Positions 13,730 to 26,889 of a stretch of 64,000 nt of DNA are shown here, piece by piece. Under the pieces are notes generated by a model. That model had not been told where the DNA came from. It saw only the letters and a list, made by a program, of their open reading frames with translations, and did no database searches. Made by a program: the position numbers and the translations under genes. Positions within the stretch are counted from its first letter, which is position 1; each line of letters begins with the position of its first letter. Source of the stretch: Owenia fusiformis (lineage: Eukaryota; Annelida; Polychaeta; Sabellida; Oweniidae); assembly GCA_903813345.2 (NCBI GenBank), contig CAIIXF020000012.1, forward strand, positions 23,634,184-23,698,183. The letters run 5' to 3'.

Positions 13730-14095
13730 CCAATCTTCCGTTTTTTTACGGGAATCTCCCGTAAATTTTTTGTTTTTCCGTAAAAAATACCAAACTCTCG
13801 TACCGTTTCCTCCCGTAAAAAGTCCCGTAAACTCCCGTACCTTATTTCTACTAAAATCTCCCGTAATTATTTTTAAAAATATGGCCGTAAAATTTCCCGT
13901 ATTTTTGCTGAAATCTCCCGTAAAATCTCCCGTATTCTGGTATAACTCCCGTAAAATCTCCCGTATTCTTGGTATAACTCCCGTAAAATCTCCCGTTTTC
14001 TGGTATAACTCCCGTAAAATCCCCCGTATTCTTGGTATCTCCCGTAAAATATCCGTTTTTTGCTGTCGAAATCTACCGTATTTAAAAGGAATTTG
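13730..14095. repeat. 'cccgtaaaatctcccgta' minisatellite, array 1
   Basis: Tandem units with 'ctcccgtaaaatctcccgtattctggtat', preceded by 'acttgccaatcttccg', the same edge that is seen inverted near 21340-21373. Confidence 0.8.
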
Positions 14096-14477
14096 ACAAA
14101 TTTGTGACCTTGATTATTGCAGGCACGCTTCTTTCTTTTACTCCAAGAAGGATTGGCTCCCATGGTTCACTATCGATACTTTCATAAATAACTTAAAAGT
14201 ACTTCATTCCCATGATTCAAATTGCTTTTCTGCGATCAGTTCGGTATGAGTTTGCACGCCAAATGTCCACAAACGGGGGCCAGTTCATATTCTGTCATAC
14301 TTCTGTCGGGAGAATACATTTTGTTTTTATATGGAGCTAAATAAAATATTCCTGCAATATAAGGCGCATTATGGGTAGGGACTGCTGTGAAATAATGAAC
14401 GTAAGTGACATCTATCTTAGATTATAAGTTTTAATTTATTTATTAACTGCGCATGCGTCATAATAATTTCAACCAAT

Positions 14478-15275
14478 TTTTTTTTCACAAATCTACCGTA
14501 AAAACTCCCCTTTTTCAAAATCTACAGTAAAAACTCCTGTTTTTTCAGAAATCTACCGTAAAAACTCATGTTTTTTTCAAAATCTACCGTAAAAACACCC
14601 GTTTTTTCAGAAACCTACCGTAAGAACTCCCGTTTTTTCCGAAATCTACCGTAAAAACTCCCGTTCTTTCAAAATCTACCGTAAAAACTCCAGTTTTTTC
14701 TAAATCTAAAGTAAAAACTCCCTTTTTTCAGATATTTACCGTAAAAACTCCCGTTTTTTTCAAAATCTTCCGTAAAAACGCCAGTTTTTTCAGAAATCTA
14801 TCGTAAAAACTCCTGTTTTTTCCGAAATCTACCGTAAAAACTCCCGTTTTTCCAGAAATCTACCGTAAAAAGTCCAGTTTTTTCAGAATTCTCCCGGAAA
14901 AACTCCCGTTTTTTCAGAAATCTACCGTAAAAACTCCCGTTTTTCCAGAAATCTACCGTAAAAACTCCCGTTTTTTCAAAACCTACCGTAAAAACTCCCG
15001 TTTTTAAAAATTTACCGCGAAAAATACCTTTTTTAAGGAATCTCCCGTAAAAACTCCAGTTTTTTCAAAATCTCCCGTAAAAACTCCCGTTTTTTCAAAA
15101 TTTACCGCAAAAACTCCCTTTTTAAATCTCCCGTAAAAACTACCGTTTTTTTAAATCTCCCGTAAAAACTACCGTTTTTTTCAAAAATCTCCCGTGAAAA
15201 CCCCCGCTTTTTTTCAAAAAACTCCCGCAAAAACTACCGGATTTAGAAAAAAACTCCCGTAAAAGTACCGCAATT
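14478..15275. repeat. 'ctaccgtaaaaactcccg' minisatellite, array 2
   Basis: About 25 units of roughly 30-32 bases, each with 'accgtaaaaactcccgtttttt'-like sequence. Base composition is strongly strand-skewed (C over G). Confidence 0.9.
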
Positions 15276-15292
15276 TTTCATTTTAGGTTGGC

Positions 15293-15842
15293 CATGGCGT
15301 AGAATAATGGAAATAGCGTCATGAATCCCGGGACAATGAATCTCGGATCCAAGTACGTCATTAATGGTCGAAAATCAAAATATTGACAAATTTATAACCT
15401 AAAAGGTTCGAAAGATTATGCGGCAAATATTGAAACGGTGGTTGTCAACATATTGTATTAGCTTTGATCTCTTAGAATCCGTTGAATCCTAAGCGATTGG
15501 AGTTGTTTAGATCACTTAACGAATGATATGAAATGATGAGGATTTGGGTTTTTTCAAAGTTTATAATGGCGCCCAATGGGGGATTTCAGCAAAATATCCC
15601 GAAAATTAAATCATTAAAAGGTCGAAAGATCTGTGGATGGATTTTGCTGTTTTTTATATCAAAATGAACAATTCATTGAGTCTAACAAGGATCCGTTGAA
15701 TCCTAAGAAAATAAATGATTTGCTAAAAAGTTATTAAGATTTTAAATTTTGATGAAGACTGCTCTCCATTGAAATCTTTGGACCATGAAATGTCGATTTA
15801 CGCGCATGCGTTGTGACGTTATTTCCATTATTCTACGCCATG
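15293..15842. mobile_element. TIR element, ~29-base ends
   Basis: 'catggcgtagaataatgg' at 15293 and its inverse ending at 15842 match over about 29 bases. The interior is noncoding. Confidence 0.8.
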
Positions 15843-16184
15843 TCTTGTAGAACCCATAGACCAATTATTATTAATTTATGCGGCCAGTTATCTTTCATTC
15901 ACCAGAAACATTATTACTAATTAGGCTCAGTTGCAGAGAGAAACTGCAATCTTAACATGTAAGTAACGTGAATTACATTGGCATAAGCATGTCAATTTGT
16001 CCTCTTGGGGCCAAATTATTATTGGCCATGTTTTCAATATTGACTTGTATTGACAATAAACTTGACAATGTGCTGTCTGCAGATAAGTGTGAGGGTCAAA
16101 TTACCGGCAACCTTGAAACAATATTGTCTCAAGTGCTAAGTTTAATAGGAGAAAATTTGCGGTTAACTTAGCCTACTATTAGAA

Positions 16185-16700
16185 ATATCAAGCATTGTCA
16201 AGTATCTATGTCAATATTGACAACAATTGGCAATTTTTACTTTTTCATATTGACGCTCTATTAGAACTATGGTCAACTTTATGACAAGCATTGTCAAGTA
16301 TTTATGTCAATATTGACAACAAGTGTAAATTTTCACTTTTTCATATTGGCGCTCTATTTGAACTATTGTCAACTTTATATCAAGCATTGTCAAGCATCTA
16401 TGTCAATATTGACAACAATTGGCAATTTTTACTTTTTCATATTGACGCTCTATTAGAACTATGGTTAACTTTATGACAAGCATTGTCAAGTATCTATGTC
16501 AATATTGACAACAATTGCAAGTGTCAATTTTCACTTTTTCATATTGGCGCTATATTTGAACTATTGTCAACTTTATATCAAGCATTGTCAAGTATTCATG
16601 ACAATATTGACAACAAGTGTCAATTTTCACTGCCCCTTTATAATATTGGCGGTCTACTTGAATAGCTGCTAACATTTGCGGAAATAATTGTCAATTATTA
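16185..16700. repeat. ~95-base tandem array with alternating units
   Basis: Five units of 'agcattgtcaagtatctatg' plus 'caatattgacaacaa'. Alternating units carry either 'tattgacgctctattagaac' or 'tattggcgctctatttgaac', a dimeric higher-order pattern. Rich in the palindrome 'gtcaatattgac'. Confidence 0.85.
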
Positions 16701-17652
16701 GTTATCGATATTGGCATCCAGTGTCAACTATTATTGACAACTATTGACTGTTGTCAATTTCTTTTTATCAATATTGTTACGTTGGGCAAATGAATTTCCA
16801 GTATCAGAATTCTAGAGACAATCCAAACTTTCGAATATTGGCGCTTATTTTTGCCAAATTGTCATTACTGTGATTAATTATTGTTCCATTTCATTTTAGA
16901 TATTTGCACTACACGGCCAATGTGGAGTTGACTTTATTCCGTCTTATTATCAGATTATCGGTAATTCTGAAGTGATATTTTGAATATTGAAAATTAAGTG
17001 TTAATACCAACTTTGAAATTGTCCGTTCCATAGTTAGACCAAATTGCATATCATTATTAATTATTATTAGATCTAATTTCCAAATCCTATTTGACGCTCT
17101 AGTTTCTATGACAATTGTTTTTAGCACTATTTACAAGTGTGGCCAGCAAACTTGCAATTGTATAAAATATTGTTCGGTCATTTACGAAGGAAATTCATTT
17201 ATAATCAATGATAGCTAACGCATTAAGCCTTAGATGCGTTTTCTCTATGGTAATGATTTGCTATATTTTGCACAGCTCGTGGCTGAGAGTTGACTGTATA
17301 CAATCTATGCACATTCTACTATAGGTTTGGCTGCGCTAAGTATGTAGAATCGCACCATTTAGAAGATGAAATATCTATATGTTTATGCGAAACTTTTTTG
17401 AGATAACTAAAAATGAGAGTATTTTCCTCGGAGATATTTGAGTCATAATTCAGAGGAAAACTGCGAGTAGTTGTACAATCGTTTCATTCTATTATTCCCG
17501 ATAACAATTTACAGTAAAAGGGGACTGCTTTTCTGAATTACATTCCCTTTATTTATTTGGCAAATTCAGAATGACTACGGTGTCAAATCTGTGTTTTGAA
17601 TAGACTCAATATAATTTATCTTCATAATTTGCAATTTGCAATTTACGTTAGG

Positions 17653-17683
17653 CAAGGACGTCTATCTGAGATAGACGTCCTTG
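17653..17683. repeat. Perfect 15-base-arm hairpin
   Basis: 'caaggacgtctatct' and its exact inverse are separated by a single G. Confidence 0.85.
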
Positions 17684-17759
17684 CGTTGAGCAAGCTTATA
17701 AATACCGATCGTGTTATTGTTTGTCTTGTCATTCTTAGATGTAAATTAATGCCCATTGA

Positions 17760-18015
17760 CAGGGGCGGATCTGGGAATCAACAAGGGGGGGGGGCCAAAT
17801 TTCAAGTCAGAGAAAAATATTTGGGCCCCTAAAACCCAAAAGTGGGCCCAAAATTTGAAATTTTGAGGCCCATTTTCTTCAAAATTTGGCCTGAAATTAA
17901 AAAATAAGGCCTTTCAAGGCCCAGTAATGACCAAAAGGCCCACTTTTTGGGGCCTCAAGGCCTTTTTTGGCCAAAATTTGCGGGCCCCCAGCCCCCCCCC
18001 CCTAATCCGCCAGTG
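17760..18015. mobile_element. Short hAT-like element
   Basis: The ends CAGGGGCGGAT and ATCCGCCAGTG are partial inverses, flanked by 'cattga' on both sides (17754-17759, 18016-18021). The interior is full of 'aaggccc'-type repeats and poly-G/C runs. A similar end is seen alone near 33515-33531. Confidence 0.6.
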
Positions 18016-19259
18016 CATTGACGTTTGTAAGTAGTGGAATTGACTTATTCCTGCCAGTCTATGTTGACCTGTAAAAGATTCTTCCTACAATGTTTTCTGC
18101 CATTATTTGAATTATTTGCTTTCTCACTATCTAACCTTGACTCAGGGTTATTAAGTGAGAATTGCTCTTACAAATGTAATTAGACAATGATCTAATTGCA
18201 AACCAAATTAATGATTCACCAGTAGTATGTTTTGTTTACACACGAACTCAGTATTTGTTCTACTAATGAGGGTAGATGGAGATGTGTTACAAACTTGGAC
18301 TAACACTATGCTCAAATTGCAACAATCTTTCTCTTGAAATATCTTCTCTTTTATACATCAGTGTTAAGATTTAGGAAAAAATTTATGTCATTTTAAAGTA
18401 AAGCTTTTTTTTCTTTACAATGACGAGTTGAGAAATTTAAAAACATCCCACTTACTGAACTTTTAAACTTTTAAGGCATGTATTTTCAAAAAGCTTTACA
18501 TTGGCGAAATTCCATTACATTCTTGGACTTAGATTATTTTGCGATTGAAAGTTGTGAACTTTTATAGCATGGATTTTCAAAAAGCTTGACATATATACTT
18601 TTATATCTTATCCTATTTTAAGGTCTCATGTTACCAGTTGTGAGTTGAATAATCATAATAGAATTGGTCAGTTAAGATTTAAATTAATATTATACATTTT
18701 TGTAAACATAAACATGTTTTTGCATGATTTTATTTGACCAGCAGCAAGATTTTTCGAGGGTTAAAAACCGGGTTAAGCCAGCCCACAATTATCAATTACA
18801 CTGAAACAATATAGTTTCATTCTTATTATTTGAAGTGTGAATTGTTAATTTTGCAAGATAACAAAAAAAATTATATAAGTTTTCATGAAGACCAATTAAG
18901 AGATTATTGTTAAAAGTTCTGTTTCAATGTTTATGTAAGTCAGCAGGATAGTGAATCAAGCTAGATTTAGGGTCAGCATCTTTATGCAATAATCATACAG
19001 TAGTTAGGTTGAGCAATTATTCTGTAGATTAGTTGCCATGGTATCCAAGTCCCTAAGCTGCCGTTGAACTCCGTTGCCACCATAATTTCTCACGATGAGA
19101 ACTGTCATACATGATGATATGTAATATTGAGTTTATTATTTTGCGATTAGAGAACCCTAATACATGATTATCGTTTACTCGGAGTTCAGATGGTAAAAGA
19201 AGCAACAGATGAACCCTCTTCTTTAATAGGTTAAATGAAGCCATTGACATACCTGCCAA
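18016..19259. other. No gene recognised
   Basis: AT-rich unique sequence. 'cttttaaactttta' and 'ttttcaaaaagctt' recur at 18470-18500 and 18560-18590. Confidence 0.4.
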
Positions 19260-19905
19260 CCTAAGACCAAAAAGTTTTTGCGGTATTTTTCAACAAAATT
19301 GCGGTAGTTTTTGCGGTAGATTTTAGAAAAAACTGTAGTTTTTGCGGTAGATTTAAAAAAAACCGGTAGTTTTTGCGATAGATTTAAAAAAATACGGTAG
19401 TTTTTGCGGTAGATTTTAAAAAAATACTGTAGTTTCAGAGGTTTGCGGTAGAATTTTGAAAAAAGCGGTAGTTTTGCGGAAGATTTAGAAAAAATGCGGT
19501 AGTTTTACGGTAGATTTTAAAAAATGCGGTAGTTTTTACGGTAGTTTTTTGAAAAACCGGTAGTTTTGCGAAAGATTCTGAAAAAAATGCGGTAGTTTTA
19601 CGGTAGATTTTGAAAAAATGCGGTAGTTTTGCGGAAAATTTTGAAAAATGCGGTAGTTTTACGGTAGATTTTGAAAAATGCGGTAGTTTTACGGTAGATT
19701 TTGAAAATTGCGGTAGTTTTTACGGTATTTTTTTTGAAAAAACCGGTACTTTTGCGGAAGATTTCGAAAAAATACGGTAGTTTTACGGTAGATTTTGAAA
19801 ATTGCAGTAGTTTATACGGTAATTTTTTGAAAAACTGGTACTTTTGCGGAAGATTTGCCAAAATGCGGTATTTTTCGGTAGATTTTGAAAAATGCGGTAG
19901 TTAAA
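19260..19905. repeat. 'gcggtagttttacggtagatttt' minisatellite, array 3
   Basis: About 20 units of 25-35 bases, inverse in sense to arrays 1 and 2 (accgtaaaa on the other strand). Edge sequence 'acctgccaacctaag' at 19252. Confidence 0.88.
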
Positions 19906-21061
19906 CCTTTATACAATGCGGTTTTCTATATTAATACAATGTTTACGTGGTCATATTGTTGTTGTTATTGTGATTACATGTTTTACTGCAAGAGTGCTTT
20001 TGATAATAACAGTTTGTAAAGCAGAACTACCACCTGAGAATTATACGAAACTATTATTTTCAAGAAATAATAGATATACTATTTTCAAGAATAAATAGAG
20101 ACTAAACACTTTTTATTCTTCATTTACCATGCCTACAATGGACTGACAGCAACTTTGGATTTTAATGTTTCAGCAACTCTTTTACAATAAATCTAGATTG
20201 ATTCAAAATACGAACACAATATTCATATCTCCACTTTTATTCACCTTCTAACCATTTTTTTAGATATCAGGATGTTTGGAAATACCATGAATGAAACATT
20301 TACTGAAATACAAAATATGGATTTTACACATATTTACTCACCATCTTAGATCTATCACTTTTACGAATTGAAATGACAGACATAATGTTCATATAACATT
20401 GGAATCATATGGTATTAAATATTGATTTGTTCACTCGCAAGTCTCTAATGATATCAATGTGTTTGTCTGGCACAAATAGAAAATAAGTACAGGTCAATTG
20501 TCTTTCAAAAATAATCTGTTATGAGCATTTGCTGAAACCTTTCCCCTGAGACATCGTTCAGATTCGGATATCACAATACTTTTATAATAAACCAGAACTC
20601 AATGCTTTATTTTTTAATTATGTACATGTATTTGTTACTGATAATGTGTTCTGATGAAAAATACAACATTTTATCGTTCTGTAAACAAATTGATTAAACT
20701 ATGTATAATGTATATGTGGCGTTCATTACTGATCATAACAAATCAAACTACGCATATTTCATACGCTAAATATGCATACGCATTTCCACTCATTTATTTA
20801 GATGAAGCGCAACTAAAATCATATTTTTGTTGCATTCGGAATAAAGATCTGTGTACAAAAGGGTTTGGTTAACTACAAAAATCATGGCAGAAAGAATTCT
20901 ATCTAGCAAGTGGTAGTTGGTGTTTGGACTGATTACACGCAAGCTTACTTAGATAAATGCGCAATAACCTGATAACCACAGACCTGCCGATACCTATTTA
21001 TATTCGGGTTGGTGAAGAAATATTACAGGGACAGTACAGGAAGACTTCAATTTTTCAGCAT
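19906..21061. other. No gene recognised between arrays 3 and 4
   Basis: AT-rich. A 72-codon plus-strand frame at 20654 has no recognisable domain. Confidence 0.4.
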
Positions 21062-21373
21062 TTCTCAATAACAATAACGGGAAATTTTACGGTAGTTTGA
21101 ACAAAAATACTGTTGATTTTAGCCGAAATACGGTAGATTTTCGAAAATTTACGGTAGATTTTCAAAAATTTACGGTAGATTTTACGGCCGTTCTCATGGA
21201 ATAAACGAGTTTTTTAAAAAGAAAATTTACGGTAGATTACGAAAAAATACGGTAGATTTTTTTACGGGCGTTTTTACGGGAAAAAATGGTATTTTTTTAC
21301 GGTAGTTTGTCATTTTTTACGGAAAAACGAAAAATTTACGGTAGATTCCCGTAAAAATACGGTAGGTTGGCAG
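21062..21373. repeat. 'acggtagatttt' minisatellite, array 4
   Basis: Units of 'ttacggtagatttt' end with 'cggtaggttggcaggta', the inverse of the edge of array 1. Confidence 0.85.
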
Positions 21374-22164
21374 GTATGCATTGAAAGGATAATTGCTATT
21401 GCCAGTGAAAATTCAAATTTACTTTTGACGATTGATAGTCTAGATACAAACCCCGTGGCTTCATGAGTGTGTGAATTATGTGTGAAATAGAGGGGGAATA
21501 GTCTGGACGCAAAGTTTTTTTGATTGCATGTACCGTACTTGTTTTCAGATATCATGCTATTTCCAGTATTCATGAGTGTCAAATTTTAAGACCCATTATC
21601 CTTCCCATGCGAATTTTAAATGCAATTTGCAAATGCATCCTAAAATCTGATTATGTTAATGCTCACCCCCCCCCCCCCTCCTCCAATGTGATTGCCTGTC
21701 TACTATTATTTCAAAGGCGCAAGGGGAACAGTTTAAATGAAATGTATCTCAAATCAGTCTCAAATACTATGACTGGTATAATTATTTGGTTCTACACCCC
21801 CTACACCACTCATTAACATAGTGACACAATGACCTAATAACGTATCCCTTTCCTTAATACTGTATACTCAAACAAGGAGAATAGGGTCAATATAGAAAGA
21901 GTACCATTTTTTAGTTGACTGTGCTTTATTGTATCAGTTGGAGGAATTTGGATTGTCTCGTTTTCGTCGACTGCTGCCCTGATGCATTTGTAGATGCAAC
22001 GCACATTCTCGGGCGCATATTTCAGGTTATATGTCATTTATGAAAAAATGAATTGAAAGGCATCATATGGAGTGGAGGGGGGGGGGTTATCATGATCAGA
22101 GTTGGGGCTAATACTTATTGTTCAGAATTAGATATGTCTGTAAACAAATATATTAGGATTATGT

Positions 22165-22292
22165 ACTGGGAGGTTTTGGATACAGGGTTTATCCCAAGGG
22201 AAATATGTGTATCTCACGAGGGACCGCAGGGACCGAGGGAGATACACATATTTCCCACCGGATAAACACTGTATCCAAAACCGACCGTACAT
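22165..22292. repeat. Foldback, ~55-base arms
   Basis: 'ttttggatacagggtttatc' and 'ggaaatatgtgtatctc' reappear inverted as 'gagatacacatatttcc' and 'gataaacactgtatccaaaa'. Confidence 0.85.
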
Positions 22293-22299
22293 AACTGGT

Positions 22300-22672
22300 G
22301 TATCTCATACTTGAGTGGGTTTGGGGTAGATATAACCTTTACCACCTTTTTCAAATGACAAGATAGGCCTATACTGTAAAAGCACAATTTATATTTAACA
22401 TTTTCATAATATTCCTTCAGTTCAATACAATAGAATTATAACATTTAAACTTTTTGAAAAATTTTAAACTTCTGAAATTTTAATTTTAAAATTTTTTAAA
22501 CTTTTTTAAACTTTTGAAAAAATTCCCGGGAGCCGGATGGATATATTATATCTGCCCGCATTTGGCCTAGAGCGGGACATATACAATCTATCCTGCCCGC
22601 TCCTCAGATATGATATCCTGTATATTCCCGGGTGATATCTACCCCAAACCCACACAAGTATGAAATACATAT
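22300..22672. mobile_element. TIR element, ~36-base ends
   Basis: 'tcatacttgagtgggtttgggg' near 22307 and its inverse near 22640-22665 form terminal repeats around an AT-rich and 'cccggg'-containing interior. It lies directly next to the 22165 foldback and may be one composite with it. Confidence 0.65.
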
Positions 22673-22915
22673 ATATATATTGTATATGTTATCAAAGCAA
22701 ATTGGATTATTTATAAACATGTCGTCTAGTTCGGATGTTATTTTAACAAATATAGTAATCAGACGGCGTATTCGCAATGTAACTTATCAGTTCTCAGATT
22801 TGTAAAGCCATGGGAAAATGAAATCTGAAATAAAGATGCTTTTCTAGCATCTTGACTGGTAAATTGAGAGTAAAGTATATTTTGAAAATCTTTTGACTCA
22901 TAGTCTTTAAATGTA

Positions 22916-23521
22916 CAGGGTGTCAAGAAACAACAGCACCCCCCCCTCTACAGCAAAATGTACTTACTGTTACAAAGTGTGTCATATCCCACTTTAAAGA
23001 CAATTTAATTCTGGAGTTTCTTTAGAAATTTCAACTCCGTATGATATAGTTTTACAGATTTACAGTTAATTATAAGTAGTTGGTATGCCAACCACTTGCC
23101 GCTCGAAAAGCAGCTAATCTGGATGGATATGATTTCAGCGAGGATTCAAAGAAAGGTTCAGCATTGCGTTACCCATATTCTTCAGAAATATCCTTATCTA
23201 CATGTATTTTCAAGAGACCCCTCTCCATCAATTCCCCTGTCTTTCACCATTGAACCTATATATTCAGCGTAGTTAAGATCTGTGCTATTTCCTACATATT
23301 AATCATTTCCAAGATTTGAGTTTAAACCAGTAATAAAGTTGCAAACAAAGTACTGAAGTAGCAAACTTCGGAAGAATATAGCTTTTTTAATTTAAAGTTT
23401 ATGAAATGAAATATTACGAGTAACTCCAGAATTAAATTATCTTTCAAATGAGATATGCCATGCCATGTAACATTTATTAGTTCTTGATGTAGAGGGGGTG
23501 TCGTTGTTTTTTGACACCCTG
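22916..23521. mobile_element. Mariner-like MITE, TA target duplication
   Basis: CAGGGTGTCAAGAAACAACA at the left and TTTTTTGACACCCTG at the right, with TA on both sides. 606 bases. A similar right end alone is seen at 31928-31948. Confidence 0.82.
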
Positions 23522-24899
23522 TACATATTAAATGGCGACAATGACATATGCATCACGCGAGGATTGATGATGAACATGTAATTTACATCTGCACTTTGTC
23601 AATATCTATATCGCCGGTTGATGTCTTATGTTCCCAAAATAAAAAAATGTTCAAAATATTCAAAAAATATGATGTGTATTGTCTTGCATCATTTGAGGAG
23701 TGATAATTTGATTAGAAAAACTCTCCGAATCTTAATCATATATTTGAAATCGAAGAATATAATGCCCCGGGACAATGCCCCGTGTATTCACCATTTACTC
23801 TCAATCCTGATTATCTCTCAATGTCTCCAGCGAGTTTGCTTCTGTGTGCCTCTCCAAGTAACAATTCTAAATGCATATTCTACATATATCGCCCAACGTG
23901 GGTCCGGGACGTGAAAAACAGACGTAGACTTCGGCAGTGCAGGGGGGGGGGGCTACAATATAGAAACTTTGGGTTTTGTATCAAGCTGATATAGTTTGTC
24001 ACAAATATTAAATACGCATTAGAGGTCGGTTTAAGAAATGAGACAAGAGGCAAAGAATAATTATAATCATAAAATCAGTACATGGTACAAGTACAGTAAT
24101 TCCTCGATGATCTCTTCTGTAATCAAGGTAGTTTTGGTACAGTTCCGCAGTTATAAAAACAAAGACATAGACTAAGTAATTAATCTTTTGTTATCATTTA
24201 ATATTAGTTACTTACAGCATTAATTTGTTTGACAAGAAGTTTAAGACTTTTGTCTCCTTACACATCTTGGATTTCCAAGGTATGATGTTTGGATTGAAAA
24301 TCAAACTGGGAAACTAGTATGCTCCTTACAGCTGTGTATATCAAATCCTGTGAAAACAATCATCCCAACCCCCCCCCCATCTAATGTCTCTTAATTACAA
24401 TTATTTCGCAAATGAAACAACCCCAAAAACGTTGATATGTCAACACAATTTTGCAGAATTGAGCGAAACGAAAGGTGAAACAAATCAGATTAAATATTCT
24501 ATTCTGAAAATGCACAAAAGGCAACAGTTGAACTAAAGAACTAAACAAAACAAATCACGATCTTACAACAGATAGCCATTTAAGAATTCTGCTTTATGGT
24601 CCGCTTCTATAGTGCCCCCATTGTCATTGTTTGAGATACATGCTACAAGGGGAAGAGACGTTACAGTAGTAGGATAGTAATACCAGATGGATGTCCATAT
24701 CAGCCTCTGAGATTGATTGCACAGAAGAAAAATATGAATAGAAAAATACCAGATATAAACTTGATACAAATAAAATTGTCGATACCCTAACCAATTGACC
24801 AACCGACTGAACCACCCCCGGGAAACCACCTACCCATCGATCGACTAATCAAGCAAACTACAAAACATCCAAGCAACCAACTTTTAAAGGAAGCGACCA
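23522..24899. other. No gene recognised
   Basis: Unique AT-rich sequence with isolated poly-G and poly-C runs (23941, 24370). No domain is found in the short frames. Confidence 0.4.
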
Positions 24900-25350
24900 A
24901 CTTTGCAATCAATCAGTCAACAGAAGGCAAGAAACAGACAAAGCAAAAACAAAGCAAGCAACCAAGCAAGTGTGGAACCACGCAAGCAACAAACAAAGCA
25001 AGGAACCAAGAAAGCAGCCAATTAAGCAACTATTCATGCAAATACACGCAAGCAAGCAAATGAACAACAAACCATCCAAGCAATCAAGCAGAAATCAAAC
25101 AAGCAAGCAACTAAACAAGCTTCCAAGTAATCAAGCAACTAGCCCAGCAACGTACCACACAAGTAATCAACAAAGCAAGCAACCAAGCAAACGACCATCC
25201 AAGCACAGAAAACTAAGCAAGCAAACAACAAACCATGCAACTCATCAACAAAGCCGGACCTATTAAGGAAGCAAGCTACTCATCAAGCAAAAAACAAAGC
25301 ATTCAACAAACCAAGCATCAAAGCAACCAACCAAGCAACTAACTGATCCG
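24830..25350. repeat. 'aagcaaccaagcaag' low-complexity tract
   Basis: Degenerate CAAG/CAAC repeats over about 500 bases. The Lys/Gln/Ser-rich frame at 24970-25266 is a product of this composition. Confidence 0.85.
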
Positions 25351-26219
25351 GTCACGTTTGCTGTTTATGTCTTGCAAATAATGCCCCTCTCCTGCAGTTT
25401 GTCAATGGTGGACATTTGATTGATTTAATTCAACTTCGAATTCCAAGTTCCAAATGAAGCACGAAGGTTGACATTTGAGAACATAACTGATACCAAAAGG
25501 ACGCGTGTAGGCAAAACTACATTTTCTTATTATTCACCTTTCCCCAAAGTCCAAAGTGTACTCATTTGACCGCTTCGCTGATTGGACGATGAAAATCAAT
25601 GACGTCAAAGCAGGGCACATTTCGCGCCAAAACTTCAATTAGTATTAGATCGCCGATTGAGTGAAATAGATCTCATTATAAAATTAAGTGAAATATATTT
25701 TTCTGACTATTTTGTCTTAAGCTGTGTCTTAAATACACCATCCGGTAAATCAAACCAGAAATAATTGTGATACGAGTGCTCATCTTTGAACAAAGTGAAT
25801 CCAACTACGCAAACCAGATTGACAATCATTCAAACAATAATATACATTTATCATGATTATTCAATTAAATAGTTCATTATGTTTCTAATAAAAAGTATAT
25901 GAGGAACAGTTTTAAATGTCAGAGTCCACTTGCATTTTTCTCATCGGGTTGACCCAATAATTTGCGATTGCTCATGGTCAAATTATATATTGAAGTAACT
26001 AATATTCATCATACTGTAGTAGTTTGCATTTTAATTGCAATTCAAAGCTTAATTACAGGCCCGTAGTCAAAAAGTTACCCCTTAGTAAAACCGCTCCCCA
26101 AAGTAAATCCTGACTACGGGCTTGAATTGCCGGAGTTTCTCTCTTGTAGGTCTACGTCCAAAAATATCCTGATAGTTCTCTTAAAGATCGATATTTATAA
26201 GAACGCCCATGGGCCCATT
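25351..26219. other. No gene recognised; small inverted repeat
   Basis: A short inverted repeat, 'gcccgtagtca' / 'tgactacgggc', is at 26059-26121. Otherwise unique AT-rich sequence. Confidence 0.4.
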
Positions 26220-26221
26220 TA

Positions 26222-26676
26222 CAGGTCCAGGATCACAATGTGCAGGGTCAGAATGACCCTAAACATGATGAAATAACCTTTTTAGCCCTTTGAAAGTGTG
26301 ACTGAAAAAAAGCTAAAAGTAGGAGCTAGGGAAGGTCACTGAACAGAATCTTTTGAATTTTTCAGACAATGTGCCCAATATAATGCTCCAACTGATACAA
26401 TCTTTGAAATTTTAGAAAATTGTCTTAAACAAAAATGACAGTCATAAAAAGGAAAATAAATTGCTTTTAAAATCAATGATATCAAATTTTCAAAGATTGT
26501 ATCATTTAGAGCAATATATTGGGCACATTTTCTGAAAAATTCAAAAGATTCTGTTCAGTGACCTTTCCTACCCTCCTACTTTTAGCTATTTTTCAGTCAC
26601 ATTTTCATAGGGCTGAAAACGTTATTTCATCATGTTTAGGGTCATTCTGACCATGAACATTGTGATCCTGGACCTG
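26222..26676. mobile_element. Foldback MITE with TA target duplication
   Basis: The ends CAGGTCCAGGATCACAATGT and inverse are flanked by TA. The arms extend about 200 bases each with few mismatches, leaving a ~60-base loop. Confidence 0.85.
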
Positions 26677-26889
26677 TAAATGGTATTTGGAACTAGTTGA
26701 ATTGACTGGAGGTCAAAACAGAACTCTGTTATCTTTGTTTAAAAAATGTTTAAAAATGCAAAAAAATTGTCACTTCCTGTTTTGTCATTTCCTGTTAAGT
26801 TCCATAGCACCTTAACTGGGGACCATTACATCAATTGGCATTATATCAATCAGGCAAAAAGAGGCCAGTGATGTGAAAATAGTCAATAG

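Noticed and set aside
13581-14163. 171- and 96-codon frames over minisatellite array 1
   Set aside because: Both strands are open because of the repeat unit; the translations are pure repeat products.
24970-25266. Lys/Gln/Ser-rich 98-codon frame
   Set aside because: Low-complexity CAAG repeat with no start context or conserved domain.
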